The position numbers and the translations under genes are program-made. 64,000 nucleotides of DNA from Phycicoccus avicenniae_A (GTDB lineage: Bacteria > Actinomycetota > Actinomycetes > Actinomycetales > Dermatophilaceae), in assembly GCF_050496545.1 (NCBI RefSeq), contig NZ_JBNVZV010000017.1, forward strand, positions 1 to 64,000, in the 5' to 3' direction. Below the pieces are notes generated by a model that saw nothing but the letters and a program-made list of their open reading frames with translations, was not told the DNA's origin and did no database searches. Shown here in pieces: positions 32,510 through 41,543 of this stretch (positions within the stretch are counted from its first letter, which is position 1; every line of letters begins with the position of its first letter).

Positions 32510-34927
32510 ATGCCCGACTCCTCCCGCCTGACCCGGATGCTCGAGCCCTGGCGCGGCGCGCCGGCGAGCGACGTCGACGCCACCGACGTCGACGTCCACC
32601 ACCGCCGCACGGCCGCCGCCGGGCTCGAGGCGGTGGCCGTCTCGATGAACCGCGGTGTCGGCCAGATGGGTCCGGTCCGCACCCTGAACACCCTGCGCCG
32701 GCTCAACCAGGTGCACGGCTTCGACTGCATGGGCTGCGCCTGGCCGGACCCCGACCCCGAGCACCGCTCGTTCGCCGAGTTCTGCGAGAACGGCGCGAAG
32801 GCGGTCGCCGAGGAGGCCACGAAGCGGCGCGCCGACCGCGCCTTCTTCGCGCGCCACTCCGTGGCCGAGCTCGCCACGTGGAGCGACTACCAGCTGGGCC
32901 AGCAGGGGCGCATCACCGAGCCGATGCTGTTGCGCGAGGGCGGTACCCACTACGAGCCGGTGTCGTGGGAGGAGGCCATCGGGGTCGTCTCCGAGTCGCT
33001 GCGCGGTCTGGACTCGCCGGACGAGGCGGTGTTCTACACGAGCGGACGGGCCTCCAACGAGGCGGCGTTCACCTTCCAGCTGTTCGCCCGCGCCTTCGGC
33101 ACCAACAACCTGCCGGACTGCTCGAACATGTGCCACGAGTCGACGTCCGTCGCGCTCGCGGAGTCCATCGGCATCGGCAAGGGCTCGGTGAGCCTGCAGG
33201 ACGTCCACGAGGCCGAGCTCGTCGTCATCGCCGGTCAGAACCCGGGCACGAACCACCCGCGGATGCTCAGCGCGCTCGAGGCGTGCGTGCAGAACGGCGG
33301 CACGGTCGTGGCGGTGAACCCGTTGCCGGAGACCGGGTTGCTGAAGTTCGACAACCCGCAGAAGGTCCGCGGGCTCACCGGCGTGGGCACCGACCTCGCG
33401 AGCGAGTTCCTGCCCATCCGGCTCGGCGGCGACCTCGCGCTCTTCCAGGCCCTCGGCGCCCTCCTGCTCGAGCGGGGCGCGATCGACCAGGAGTTCGTCG
33501 ACCGCCACACCACGGGCTTCGAGTCGTGGAAGCAGCACGTGGCCGACCTCGACTGGGAGGCCGTCGACCGCGCCACCGGCCTGCCGCGCGAGCAGATCGA
33601 GCGCGTCGCGGACCTGCTGGCTGCCTCGTCCCGCACCGTCTTCTGCTGGGCGATGGGCGTGACGCAGCACAAGCACGCCGTCCTGACCATCAAGGAGATC
33701 ACGAACCTCGCTCTCCTGCAGGGGAACATCGGCAAGCCGGGCGCCGGCCTGTGCCCGGTGCGCGGCCACTCCAACGTCCAGGGCGACCGCACGATGGGCA
33801 TCTGGGAGAAGCTGCCCACCCACTTCGCGGAGTCGCTGCGCCAGGAGTTCGGGTTCGACCCGCCCACCGAGCGCGGGCACGACGTCGTCAACACCATCCG
33901 GGCCCTCCAGGAGAACAAGGTCAAGGTGCTGGTCGGCCTCGGGGGCAACTTCGCCGCCGCGACGCCCGACTCCGAGCTGACCCACGAGGTGCTGCGCTCG
34001 GTCGACCTCGGCGTCCAGGTCTCCACCAAGCTCAACCGCACGCACGTCCTGCCGGGCCGGCAGATGCTCATCCTCCCGTGCCTCGGGCGCACCGAGCGCG
34101 ACATCACCACCGAGGGCTGGCAGGGCGTCACCGTCGAGGACTCGATGAGCTCGGTCCACCTGTCGGTCGGGCGCAACGAGCCCGCCGGCGAGCAGCTGCG
34201 CGGCGAGCCGTGGATCGTCTGCCGGATGGCCGAGGCCGTCCTGGGTGACGGCCCCGAGGGCTCGCGCATCGACTGGGCGGCGATGGCCGAGGACTACGCG
34301 GCGATCCGCCGCCACATCGCCCGCGTCGTCCCGGGGTGCGACGCCTACGACGAGAAGGTGCAGCGGCCCGGCGGCTTCGTGCTCCCGCACCCGCCGCGGG
34401 ACACGCGCACGTTCGAGACCCCGTCCGGGAAGGCCGAGATCGCGGTCAACCCGATCCAGGTCCTCGAGGTGCCGGAGGGGCACCTGCTGCTGCAGACCCT
34501 GCGCAGCCACGACCAGTTCAACACCACGATCTACGGGCACGACGACCGCTACCGGGGGCTCGCCGGCGGCCGCCAGGTCGTCATGGTGCACCCGGACGAC
34601 ATCACGGCGCTGGGCCTGGCCGAGGGTGGCCTCTACGACGTCGTGTCCGAGTGGACGGACGGCTCGGAGCGGGTCGTCCACGGCTTCCGGGTCGTGTCCT
34701 ACCCGACGCCCCGGGGGTGTGCCGCGGCGTACTACCCGGAGTGCAACGTCCTCGTGCCGCTCGACCACGTCGCCGAGGGCAGCAACTGCCCGGCGTCCAA
34801 GGCCGTCACGGTGCGGTTCGCCCCCGTCGGGTCGTGCGGTCGCATCGACTGCGACCCCGAGAGCCGGGTGAAGTCCGGCAGCGACCGCGAGCACCGCAGC
34901 GAGGTCGAGCCGCACCACCTCAGCTGA
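32510..34927 (+). CDS. FdhF/YdeP-family molybdopterin oxidoreductase
   Basis: 805 residues. Molybdopterin-binding oxidoreductase: VFYTSGRASNEAAF, NNLPDCSNMCHES, VIAGQNPGTNHPRML and GNIGKPGAGLCPVRGHSNVQ. A C-terminal molydopterin dinucleotide-binding domain includes VMVHPDDITALGLAEG. The N-terminus has FDCMGCAWP and a third Cys in FCENGAKAV, which may bind an iron-sulfur cluster, although the standard four-Cys motif is not visible. The active-site Cys in SNMCHES fits a formate-dehydrogenase-like site. Members are linked to acid resistance or unknown oxidations. No fdhD or cofactor gene is adjacent. Confidence 0.88.
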   Translation: MPDSSRLTRMLEPWRGAPASDVDATDVDVHHRRTAAAGLEAVAVSMNRGVGQMGPVRTLNTLRRLNQVHGFDCMGCAWPDPDPEHRSFAEFCENGAKAVAEEATKRRADRAFFARHSVAELATWSDYQLGQQGRITEPMLLREGGTHYEPVSWEEAIGVVSESLRGLDSPDEAVFYTSGRASNEAAFTFQLFARAFGTNNLPDCSNMCHESTSVALAESIGIGKGSVSLQDVHEAELVVIAGQNPGTNHPRMLSALEACVQNGGTVVAVNPLPETGLLKFDNPQKVRGLTGVGTDLASEFLPIRLGGDLALFQALGALLLERGAIDQEFVDRHTTGFESWKQHVADLDWEAVDRATGLPREQIERVADLLAASSRTVFCWAMGVTQHKHAVLTIKEITNLALLQGNIGKPGAGLCPVRGHSNVQGDRTMGIWEKLPTHFAESLRQEFGFDPPTERGHDVVNTIRALQENKVKVLVGLGGNFAAATPDSELTHEVLRSVDLGVQVSTKLNRTHVLPGRQMLILPCLGRTERDITTEGWQGVTVEDSMSSVHLSVGRNEPAGEQLRGEPWIVCRMAEAVLGDGPEGSRIDWAAMAEDYAAIRRHIARVVPGCDAYDEKVQRPGGFVLPHPPRDTRTFETPSGKAEIAVNPIQVLEVPEGHLLLQTLRSHDQFNTTIYGHDDRYRGLAGGRQVVMVHPDDITALGLAEGGLYDVVSEWTDGSERVVHGFRVVSYPTPRGCAAAYYPECNVLVPLDHVAEGSNCPASKAVTVRFAPVGSCGRIDCDPESRVKSGSDREHRSEVEPHHLS

Positions 34928-34929
34928 GG

Positions 34930-35742
34930 TCAGCCGCCGGCCTGGAGGCGCAGCCCGGCGAGCAGGAGGTCCAGGCCCGACCGGAACTGGTCGGTGTCGT
35001 CGTGGCCCTCGAACTCGTCGGCGATCTCGTGGAGGTAGGGGAACTCCGTGGTGTCCAGCTCGCGCCACTGACCGACGGTGGCGGCGAGGTAGTCGTCGCG
35101 CCCGACCTCACCGGACAGCACCTCGGCAGGAGGCTCCTGGCCGAGGTCGGCCGCGGTGCCCACGACGAAGCCGATGACGGCCGAGACGGCGTGGAAGCGC
35201 TGGCGCGGTGTGAGGTCGAGCCGGAGCGCCTGCTGGCCGAGCTTCTCGAAGAGCCGCAACGCGTTCGGCTGCACCAGCGTGTTGCGCATGAAGTAGGCGC
35301 CGAGCCAGGGCCGGTCGACGATCGCGTCGAAGAGGGTCAGGGCGATGGTGCGCATGTCGTCCACGGGGTCGCCGCCGCCCACGTCCCGCACGGCCACGAG
35401 GACGTCGGCGAGCACGTGGTCGGAGGCCCGGTCGAGCAGCTCGTCCTTGCTGGAGACGTACCAGTAGATGCTGCCGACGCCACCGCCCAGCCGGCCGGCC
35501 AAGGCCCGGAAGTTCAGCCCGGACTCGCCGTGCTCGTCGAGCAGGGCGACCGCCTCGGTGAGCACCGACTCCAGTGAGTGCGAGGCCCGTCGCCGTCCCG
35601 TCTGCGGGCCCCGGCCCGCCCCGCCCCGTCCCGCCCCGGCCCGGCCCCCGCGCACCGCGCCCTCGGCACCGCCGCGGGCCGCACCGGCGCCGGCGCGCGG
35701 GCTGCGGACCGGGCGGCGGGGGCGCTGGGGAGGCGGCGTCAT
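34930..35742 (-). CDS. TetR-family regulator with a long low-complexity N-terminus
   Basis: 270 residues. A Pro/Arg/Gly/Ala-rich stretch covers residues 1-55. The helix-turn-helix follows (SVLTEAVALLDEHGESGLN, RALAGRLGGGVGSIYWYV, SKDELLDRASD), then a TetR_C-type ligand domain (PRQRFHAVSAVIGFVVGTAA). No in-frame ATG or GTG with a good ribosome binding site is visible nearer the helix-turn-helix, so the basic extension may be real and could aid DNA binding. It diverges from an MFS efflux gene across three GAAC-N3-GTTC palindromes and very likely represses it. Confidence 0.87.
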   Translation of the reverse strand: MTPPPQRPRRPVRSPRAGAGAARGGAEGAVRGGRAGAGRGGAGRGPQTGRRRASHSLESVLTEAVALLDEHGESGLNFRALAGRLGGGVGSIYWYVSSKDELLDRASDHVLADVLVAVRDVGGGDPVDDMRTIALTLFDAIVDRPWLGAYFMRNTLVQPNALRLFEKLGQQALRLDLTPRQRFHAVSAVIGFVVGTAADLGQEPPAEVLSGEVGRDDYLAATVGQWRELDTTEFPYLHEIADEFEGHDDTDQFRSGLDLLLAGLRLQAGG

Positions 35743-35785
35743 GGACCCATGAGACCACAGCGGGAGGGCCGGGGTTGCGCCGGAC

Positions 35786-35836
35786 CGAACATCGTTCTAT
35801 CGTACCGAACAGCGTTCGACAACCGAACGACGTTCG
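35786..35836. promoter_or_regulatory. Three operator-like palindromes between tetR and the MFS gene
   Basis: CGAACATCGTTCT (35786-35798), CGAACAGCGTTCG (35806-35818) and CGAACGACGTTCG (35824-35836) share CGAAC-N3-GTTCG. Centres are 20 and 18 bp apart. The last copy is about 10 bp from the AAGGAGG ribosome binding site of the MFS gene. Such regular clustering suggests cooperative binding of TetR dimers. Confidence 0.85.
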
Positions 35837-35856
35837 ACTCCCGGGAAGGAGGAGCC

Positions 35857-37347
35857 ATGACCGCCACCGCCGTCACCGCCCCGCCCCGCACGTACCCCTC
35901 GCTCCGCGCCGCGTGGATCCCCCTCGCGGCCCTCTGCCTCGCCTTCTTCGTCGAGATGGTCGACAACACGCTGCTGACCATCGCCCTGCCGACCATCGGC
36001 CGCGACCTCGGCAGCGGCACCACCGCCCTCCAGTGGGTCACCGGCGCCTACTCGCTGACCTTCGGCGGGCTGCTGCTCACCGCGGGCTCGATGGCCGACC
36101 GGCTCGGCCGGCGGCGCGTGCTGCTCGTCGGGCTCGCCGTCTTCGGCACCGTCAGCCTCGCCGTCGCGGCCGTCTCGACCACCGGCGAGCTCATCGGCCT
36201 GCGCGCCGCCCTCGGCCTGGCCGCCGCCGCGATGGCCCCCATCACCAACTCGCTCGTCTTCCGCCTCTTCGACGACCAGGCCCTGCGGATGCGCGCGATG
36301 ACGGTGATGATCGTCGTCGGCATGTCCGGCTTCGTCCTCGGCCCGCTGCTCGGCGGCACCGCGCTCGCCCACGTCCGCTGGGAGTGGCTGCTCCTCGTCA
36401 ACGCCCCGATCGCGCTGCTCGCGTGGGTCGGCGTGCGGCTCGGGGTGCCGGCCGACTGCCCCGAGGACCTCACGCACGACCGCCTCGACCTGCCGGGCGC
36501 CGTCCTGAGCATCGCCACCATCGGCCTCGGCTGCTACGCCCTGACGAGCGGCGTCGAGCACGGATGGCTCTCGCCCGTCACCCTCGGCGCGGTCGCCGGG
36601 TCCGTGCTCGCGCTCGTCGCGTTCCTGCGGCACGAGCGCCGCACCCCCGAGCCGATGCTCGACCTCTCGCTCTTCGCCGGAGGGACCGTGCGCGGCGCGA
36701 CCATCGCCCAGGTCGGCACGTCGATCGTGATGGCCGGGGTCATGTTCGGCCTCATCCTGCACTTCCAGTACGCGTACGGCTGGAGCCCGGTCCGGGCCGG
36801 CTTGGCCAACCTGCCGATGATCGCGACGATGCTCCTCGCGACGCCGCTCGCCGAGGGGCTGGTGCGCCGGTTCGGTCACCGGGTCGCCTGCCTCGTCGGC
36901 GCGGTCCTGCTCGCCGTCGCGCTCGCGGGGATGGCCTTGGGTGTGCCGCACGGCTACCCGGCGATCGCCGCCGCGATGGTCGTGATGACGGCCGGCCTGC
37001 GCATCGTCATGACCATCTGCGCCGTCGCGCTCGTCGAGGCGATGCCCGAGAACCGCACCTCCATCGGCACCGCCCTCAACGACACCGCGCAGGAGGTCGG
37101 GACGAGCATCGGCACGGCCGTGGTCGGCACGCTCGTCGCCCTTCTGGTGACGACCGTGCTTCCCGCAGGGACGTGGAGCCCCGCGCTCGTGGCCTCCTTC
37201 TTCCACGGTGAGCAGGTCACCTACGCGCTGCTCGCCGTCGTGGTCGGGGCGCTCGGGGTGGCCGGGGCCCTCGCCCTCACAGACTCCCGCAGCGTCGAGG
37301 AGCACCCGGAGGAGGAGGCCAGCGCGCAGACGGCCGGCGTCCGCTGA
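35857..37347 (+). CDS. MFS drug efflux transporter (DHA2 type)
   Basis: 496 residues with about fourteen hydrophobic segments. DHA2 features: FFVEMVDNTLLTIALPTIGRD (motif D1-like), GSMADRLGRRRVLLVG (motif A) and GFVLGPLLGG (motif C, antiporter signature). A proton-driven exporter of lipophilic compounds is expected. The ATG at 35857 has AAGGAGGAGCC upstream. The divergent TetR and triple operator indicate ligand-inducible expression. Confidence 0.9.
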   Translation: MTATAVTAPPRTYPSLRAAWIPLAALCLAFFVEMVDNTLLTIALPTIGRDLGSGTTALQWVTGAYSLTFGGLLLTAGSMADRLGRRRVLLVGLAVFGTVSLAVAAVSTTGELIGLRAALGLAAAAMAPITNSLVFRLFDDQALRMRAMTVMIVVGMSGFVLGPLLGGTALAHVRWEWLLLVNAPIALLAWVGVRLGVPADCPEDLTHDRLDLPGAVLSIATIGLGCYALTSGVEHGWLSPVTLGAVAGSVLALVAFLRHERRTPEPMLDLSLFAGGTVRGATIAQVGTSIVMAGVMFGLILHFQYAYGWSPVRAGLANLPMIATMLLATPLAEGLVRRFGHRVACLVGAVLLAVALAGMALGVPHGYPAIAAAMVVMTAGLRIVMTICAVALVEAMPENRTSIGTALNDTAQEVGTSIGTAVVGTLVALLVTTVLPAGTWSPALVASFFHGEQVTYALLAVVVGALGVAGALALTDSRSVEEHPEEEASAQTAGVR

Positions 37348-37371
37348 CGCCGGGCCATCGAGCGACGCTGC

Positions 37372-37426
37372 ACGTGCGGGGTTGTCGCTGTCAGGACGTC
37401 GGACCGACAGCGACAACCCCGCACGT
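37372..37426. terminator. Perfect 21-bp stem between convergent MFS genes
   Basis: The left arm (37372-37392, beginning ACGTGCGGGGTTG) and right arm (37406-37426) are exactly complementary around a 13-base loop. Its position between two convergent genes fits a bidirectional terminator. It is longer than most intrinsic terminators here and lacks a T-run. Confidence 0.75.
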
Positions 37427-37442
37427 ACCGGATCAGCGTGGG

Positions 37443-38921
37443 TCAGTGCGGGAGCGGTGCGGGCGCCTCGTCGTCGGCGCCGGCCGGCAGGCGGTTCGGC
37501 AGCATCGCGGCGAGCACGACCACCCCGACGGCCAGCACCGCCGACACGGCGAAGGCCATCCGCACGCCACCGACGTAGGCCGCGGCCTCCCCGGCCCCGT
37601 CGGCCGCCAGCTGCGCCGAGCGCCACGACAGGACCGTCACGGTCAGCGCGGTGCCGACCGCCGCCGCCACCTGCTGCACCGACCCGAGCAGCGCGCTGCC
37701 GTGCGCGTAGAGGTGCGGCGGCAGGGCCCCGAGGCCGAGGGTGAAGGCCGGCGTGAAGAGCATCGCGAGGCTGACCATGAGCAGCACCTGCACACCGAGC
37801 AGCAGGGCGTACGGTGTCGTCTCGTCGATGCGGGAGAGCACCGCGAGCGCGGCCAGCACCCCGACGGCGCCGGGCACGACGAGCGGCCGGGCGCCGACGC
37901 GGTCGAAGACGCGGCCGACGACCGGGCCGAGCAGGCCCATCGCGAGGCCTCCGGGGGCGACGAGCAGGCCGGTCTGCAGCGGGGTGAGGCCGCGCAGGTC
38001 CTGCAGGTAGAGCGGGAGCAGGATCATCGCGCCCAGCATCGTGAGGAAGGCGAGCGACTGCATCGCCAGCGACACCGCGAACACCTTGTGCGCCAGGGCC
38101 CGCAGGTCGAGCAGCGGCTCGGAGCGGCGGGTCAGCCGGCGCTGGCGGAGCACGAAGGTCGCGACGACGGCCAGGCCGCCGACCACCCAGACGGGGGCCG
38201 GAACCGAGCCCGCGTGCTGCTCGCCAATGCGGCTCAGGCCGTAGACGAGGCCGCCGAAGCCGAGGGCGGAGAGGACGACGCTGACCACGTCGACACCGCC
38301 GGCGCGGGTCTCGCCGACGTTCTCCAGCCGCCGCAGCCCGAGCACCGACACGAGGACGACGACGGGCAGCACCAGGCCGAACAGCCAGCGCCACCCGGCG
38401 ACCGCCAGCACGACACCCGACAGCGCCGGGCCGAGGGCGGGCGCCACCGAGATCGCCAGCGTCACGTTGCCCATGACCCGCCCGCGGTCGCGCTCGTGGA
38501 CGACGGTCATCAGCGTCGTCATGAGCAACGGCATCATCACCGCGGTGCCGGCCGCCTGCACGACCCGGCCGCCGACGAGCACCGGGAACGTCGGGGCGAG
38601 GGCGCACACGACCGTGCCGACGCCGAACACCGACATCGCGACCGTGAAGGCGGTGCGGGTCGTGACCCGCTGGAGGAACCAGCCGGTGACGGGGATGACG
38701 ACGGCCATGGTCAGCATGAAGGCGGTCGAGAGCCACTGCGCCGCACGGGCGGAGACCTCGAACTGGGCCATGAGCCGCGGGATCGCGTTGACCATCACGG
38801 TCTCGTTGAGGATGACCGTGAAGGTCGCCAGCACCAGCCAGCGCAGGACGGGGTAGGAGCCCGGCGCCCCGGCGGCGGCGGGTCCCGCGGCGGGGGCGGT
38901 GGTGGTGTCGGTGGCAGTCAT
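37443..38921 (-). CDS. MFS efflux transporter (DHA2/EmrB type)
   Basis: 492 residues, about fourteen membrane segments. Markers: FTVILNETVMVNAIPRLMAQF, GGRVVQAAGTAVMMPLLM (motif B-like) and APALGPALSGVVLAVAGWRW (motif C). It resembles EmrB/QacA exporters. It converges on the preceding MFS gene and diverges from the sigma-factor gene; an 8-bp inverted repeat lies between the starts. The substrate is unknown. Confidence 0.9.
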   Translation of the reverse strand: MTATDTTTAPAAGPAAAGAPGSYPVLRWLVLATFTVILNETVMVNAIPRLMAQFEVSARAAQWLSTAFMLTMAVVIPVTGWFLQRVTTRTAFTVAMSVFGVGTVVCALAPTFPVLVGGRVVQAAGTAVMMPLLMTTLMTVVHERDRGRVMGNVTLAISVAPALGPALSGVVLAVAGWRWLFGLVLPVVVLVSVLGLRRLENVGETRAGGVDVVSVVLSALGFGGLVYGLSRIGEQHAGSVPAPVWVVGGLAVVATFVLRQRRLTRRSEPLLDLRALAHKVFAVSLAMQSLAFLTMLGAMILLPLYLQDLRGLTPLQTGLLVAPGGLAMGLLGPVVGRVFDRVGARPLVVPGAVGVLAALAVLSRIDETTPYALLLGVQVLLMVSLAMLFTPAFTLGLGALPPHLYAHGSALLGSVQQVAAAVGTALTVTVLSWRSAQLAADGAGEAAAYVGGVRMAFAVSAVLAVGVVVLAAMLPNRLPAGADDEAPAPLPH

Positions 38922-38951
38922 GGTGGGATCGACCCGACGGTACGGTGAAAG

Positions 38952-38971
38952 TCATCGCGGTCGCGCGATGA
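38952..38971. promoter_or_regulatory. Inverted repeat between divergent MFS and sigma-factor genes
   Basis: TCATCGCG and CGCGATGA, separated by GTCG, form a perfect 8-bp dyad, 30 bp from the MFS start and 65 bp from the sigma-factor start. A regulator-binding site is plausible; none is encoded next to it except the sigma factor. Confidence 0.5.
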
Positions 38972-39035
38972 TTTCCGGCCGCGCCGCCGGTCGGTACGGG
39001 TGAGGCACCACGAGGGTGCCGGGAGGAGGACCCCG

Positions 39036-40067
39036 ATGATGTCCACGCCCACGGGCACGCAGGCCGCGCCCGAGCAGGACTTCGACGACGCCGTCGCCCG
39101 CTACCGCCGCGAGCTGCTCGCCCACTGCTACCGGATGACGGGCTCGCCGAGCGAGGCCGAGGACCTGGTCCAGGAGGTCTACCTGCGGGCCTGGCGCGCG
39201 TACGGCTCCTTCGAGGGCCGCTCCTCGCTGCGCACCTGGCTGCACCGCATCGCCCACAACGTCTGCCTCACCGCGCTCGAGGGCAAGGAGCGCCGGCCGC
39301 TGCCCTCCGGTCTCGGCACTTCCTCCTCCGAGGGTGGCGACCCGCTCGACGAGCGCACCGAGGTGCCCTGGCTGGGTCCGATGCCGGATGCCGCCCTCCT
39401 CGGCACCGCCGACCCCGCCGACGTCGTCGCCGAGCGCGACACGATGCGCCTGGCCTTCGTCGCCGCCCTCCAGCACCTGCCGGCGCGCCAGCGCGCCGTC
39501 CTCGTCCTGCGCGACGTCCTCCGGTGGAGCGCGGCCGAGGTCGCCGAGGCCACCGGGGCGTCGGTGGCCTCCGTCAACAGCGCGCTCCAGCGGGCGCGGG
39601 CCACCATCGAGCAGACCGCCCCGACGCCCGAGAGCTCCTCGCGCCCCGACCTCGACGACGAGCAGCGCGCCCTCCTCGACCGCTACGTCGACGCGTTCTG
39701 GCGCAAGGACGTCGACGCCATCGCCAAGCTCTTCACCGAGGACGCCGTCTGGGAGATGCCGCCCTTCGCCGGCTGGTACCAAGGCCCGCGCACCATCGCC
39801 GAGCTCGTCGACACCCAGTGCCCCGGTGGCTCCTACGACATGCCGATGGTCGCCACGACGTGCAACGGCCAGCCGGCCTTCGGGCTCTACCTGCGCGAGG
39901 ACGGCCCCGACGGCGACGTCTACAAGCCGTTCCAGCTCCAGGTCCTCGAGCTCGACGGCCCCCGCGTCGGCCACGCGGTCGTCTTCTTCGACGTCGAGTA
40001 CTTCGAGCTCGCCGGGCTGCCCGCCCAGCTCGGACCCGACGACGTGCCCGCCCGACCGGGACGGTGA
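39036..40067 (+). CDS. ECF sigma factor with C-terminal SnoaL domain (SigG-like)
   Basis: 343 residues. Sigma region 2 is at about residues 15-80 (HCYRMTGSPSEAEDLVQEVY, RAWRAYGSFEGRSSLRTWL) and region 4 at about 150-200 (ALQHLPARQRAVLVLRDVLR, VASVNSALQRARATIEQ). The last 130 residues are a SnoaL-like domain (LLDRYVDAFWRKDVDAIAKLF, WEMPPFAGWYQG). This architecture matches SigG-type (TIGR02960) factors, where the fused domain rather than an anti-sigma protein is thought to modulate activity. ATG at 39036 has GGGAGGAGG upstream; a second ATG follows. It overlaps the next gene by 4 bp. Confidence 0.9.
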   Translation: MMSTPTGTQAAPEQDFDDAVARYRRELLAHCYRMTGSPSEAEDLVQEVYLRAWRAYGSFEGRSSLRTWLHRIAHNVCLTALEGKERRPLPSGLGTSSSEGGDPLDERTEVPWLGPMPDAALLGTADPADVVAERDTMRLAFVAALQHLPARQRAVLVLRDVLRWSAAEVAEATGASVASVNSALQRARATIEQTAPTPESSSRPDLDDEQRALLDRYVDAFWRKDVDAIAKLFTEDAVWEMPPFAGWYQGPRTIAELVDTQCPGGSYDMPMVATTCNGQPAFGLYLREDGPDGDVYKPFQLQVLELDGPRVGHAVVFFDVEYFELAGLPAQLGPDDVPARPGR

Positions 40068-40651
40068 CCGTGGGTCCCGCGGACGTCCGTCCCGGGGTCG
40101 ACCTCGAGCTGCTGGAGCGCTCGCTCGCGTGGACGCGCGGCGCGCTCGCGGGCATCGGCGACGACGAGGCCGGGGCGCGCACGCCCTGCGCCGCGTGGAC
40201 GCTCGCCGACCTCCTCGTGCACATGGTCGACTCCCTCGAGGTCGTCACCGAGCTCTCCCTCGGGCGGCTGGCGCTCGCCGGCCCGCCGCCGGCCTCGCGG
40301 CGACCCGAGGTCCTCGCCGAGCACCTGCGCCTCCTCGGGTGCGCCCTGCTCGAGGGGTGGCTGCGCGCCGACCGGCCGAGCGCTGCGGATGTCGGGGGCG
40401 CGCTCCTCGATGCCGACGTCGCCGTCGAGGTCGGGGCGCTGGAGATCGCCGTGCACGGCTGGGACGTCGCCCGGGCGCGGGGTCTGGCGACGCCCTTCCC
40501 GCCGCTGCTCGCCGCCGCCCTCCTCCCGGTGGCGGTGCGCCGGGTCCCCGCCGTGGGGCGCCATCCGCGCTTCGCTCCGCCGCTGCGACCCGCCGGCACG
40601 GGCCCGGCCGCGATGCTCCTCGCCCACCTCGGCCGGGCCTCCGGGCCCTGA
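40064..40651 (+). CDS. TIGR03086/maleylpyruvate isomerase-like DinB-fold protein
   Basis: 195 residues, GTG start overlapping the sigma-factor stop (GTGA). Features of the mycothiol-dependent maleylpyruvate isomerase/DinB superfamily: LELLERSLAWTRGALAGI, TPCAAWTLADLLVHMVDSL with a metal-type His, and VAVEVGALEIAVHGWDVARA with a second His. The TIGR03086 subgroup is actinobacterial and uncharacterised. Translational coupling to the sigma factor suggests a shared stress function. Confidence 0.82.
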   Translation: MTVGPADVRPGVDLELLERSLAWTRGALAGIGDDEAGARTPCAAWTLADLLVHMVDSLEVVTELSLGRLALAGPPPASRRPEVLAEHLRLLGCALLEGWLRADRPSAADVGGALLDADVAVEVGALEIAVHGWDVARARGLATPFPPLLAAALLPVAVRRVPAVGRHPRFAPPLRPAGTGPAAMLLAHLGRASGP

Positions 40652-40661
40652 GGCGTCGGCG

Positions 40662-41543
40662 TCAGCAGCGGGTGGGGGCCGCGCGCAGGCGCACCGGGTC
40701 CCCGGGGCGCAGCTGGGCGGCCCGGTCGGACGAGGCCTCGGTGAGCACCGCGACGACGGGGTAGCCGCCGGTCACCGGGTGGTCGGCGAGGAACAGCACC
40801 GGCTCGCCGCCGGGCGGCAGCTGCACGGCGCCCCGGACCATCCCCTCGCTGGGCAGCTCGCCGTCGCTGACGGCGTCGGCCCACCGGGGCGGTGCGGCGT
40901 CGACCGGCGCGAGGCGGACCCCGATGCGGTCGCTGTCCGGGCCGACGACCCAGGACCGCGTTGTCAGGGCGCGTACCCCGTCCTGCGCCCAGTCGGCGCG
41001 CGGCCCGGGCAGGAGGTCGAGGACGGCCGGGCCCGGCGCGGCCGGCGGGACGGAGTCGACCACCGGGTGCCTGCGGGGTGCCGGACCGACCGGCAGGACG
41101 TCACCCGCCGCGACCGGCGCCGGCCCCAGGCCCGACAGGGTGTCGGTGGAGCGCGACCCGAGCACCGGCTCGACCTCGAGGCCGCCGCGCACGGCGAGGT
41201 AGGTCCGCAGCCCGGACGGCGGCGTGCCGAGGGCGAGCTCGGCGCCGTCGAAGAGGTGGAGGACGGCGTGGTCGGCGACCGGGCGGCCGTCGAGCCGGGC
41301 GGGGGCGGGTGCGCCGGTGAGCGCGACGGTCAGGGCTCCGCGCGCCCGCACGACCAGCCCGCCGAGCAGCACCTCCAGCGCGGCCGGGTGGTCGTCGTGC
41401 CCGACCAGCCGGCAGGCCAGACCGTACGCGCCACGGTCCGCGGCCCCGGAGCGGCCGACCCCGACGGCGGCGAACCCCGGCCGGCCGAGGTCCTCGACCA
41501 GCGCCAGGGGTCCGGTCCGCACGACCTCGAGCGCGGGCGTCAT
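40662..41543 (-). CDS. pxpC: 5-oxoprolinase subunit C
   Basis: 293 residues. Carboxyltransferase/KipA family: LEVVRTGPLALVEDLGRPGF, GRSGAADRGAYGLACRLVG, HPAALEVLLGG and SDRIGVRLAPVD. It works with PxpA and PxpB in ATP-driven opening of 5-oxoproline to glutamate. The ATG overlaps pxpB by 4 bp, completing an A-B-C operon. Confidence 0.93.
   Translation of the reverse strand: MTPALEVVRTGPLALVEDLGRPGFAAVGVGRSGAADRGAYGLACRLVGHDDHPAALEVLLGGLVVRARGALTVALTGAPAPARLDGRPVADHAVLHLFDGAELALGTPPSGLRTYLAVRGGLEVEPVLGSRSTDTLSGLGPAPVAAGDVLPVGPAPRRHPVVDSVPPAAPGPAVLDLLPGPRADWAQDGVRALTTRSWVVGPDSDRIGVRLAPVDAAPPRWADAVSDGELPSEGMVRGAVQLPPGGEPVLFLADHPVTGGYPVVAVLTEASSDRAAQLRPGDPVRLRAAPTRC

Noticed and set aside
35574..37211. 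Alternative plus-strand frames extending the MFS gene upstream through the TetR gene
   Set aside because: They run across the operator cluster and ribosome binding site. The MFS topology starts at 35857 after AAGGAGG.
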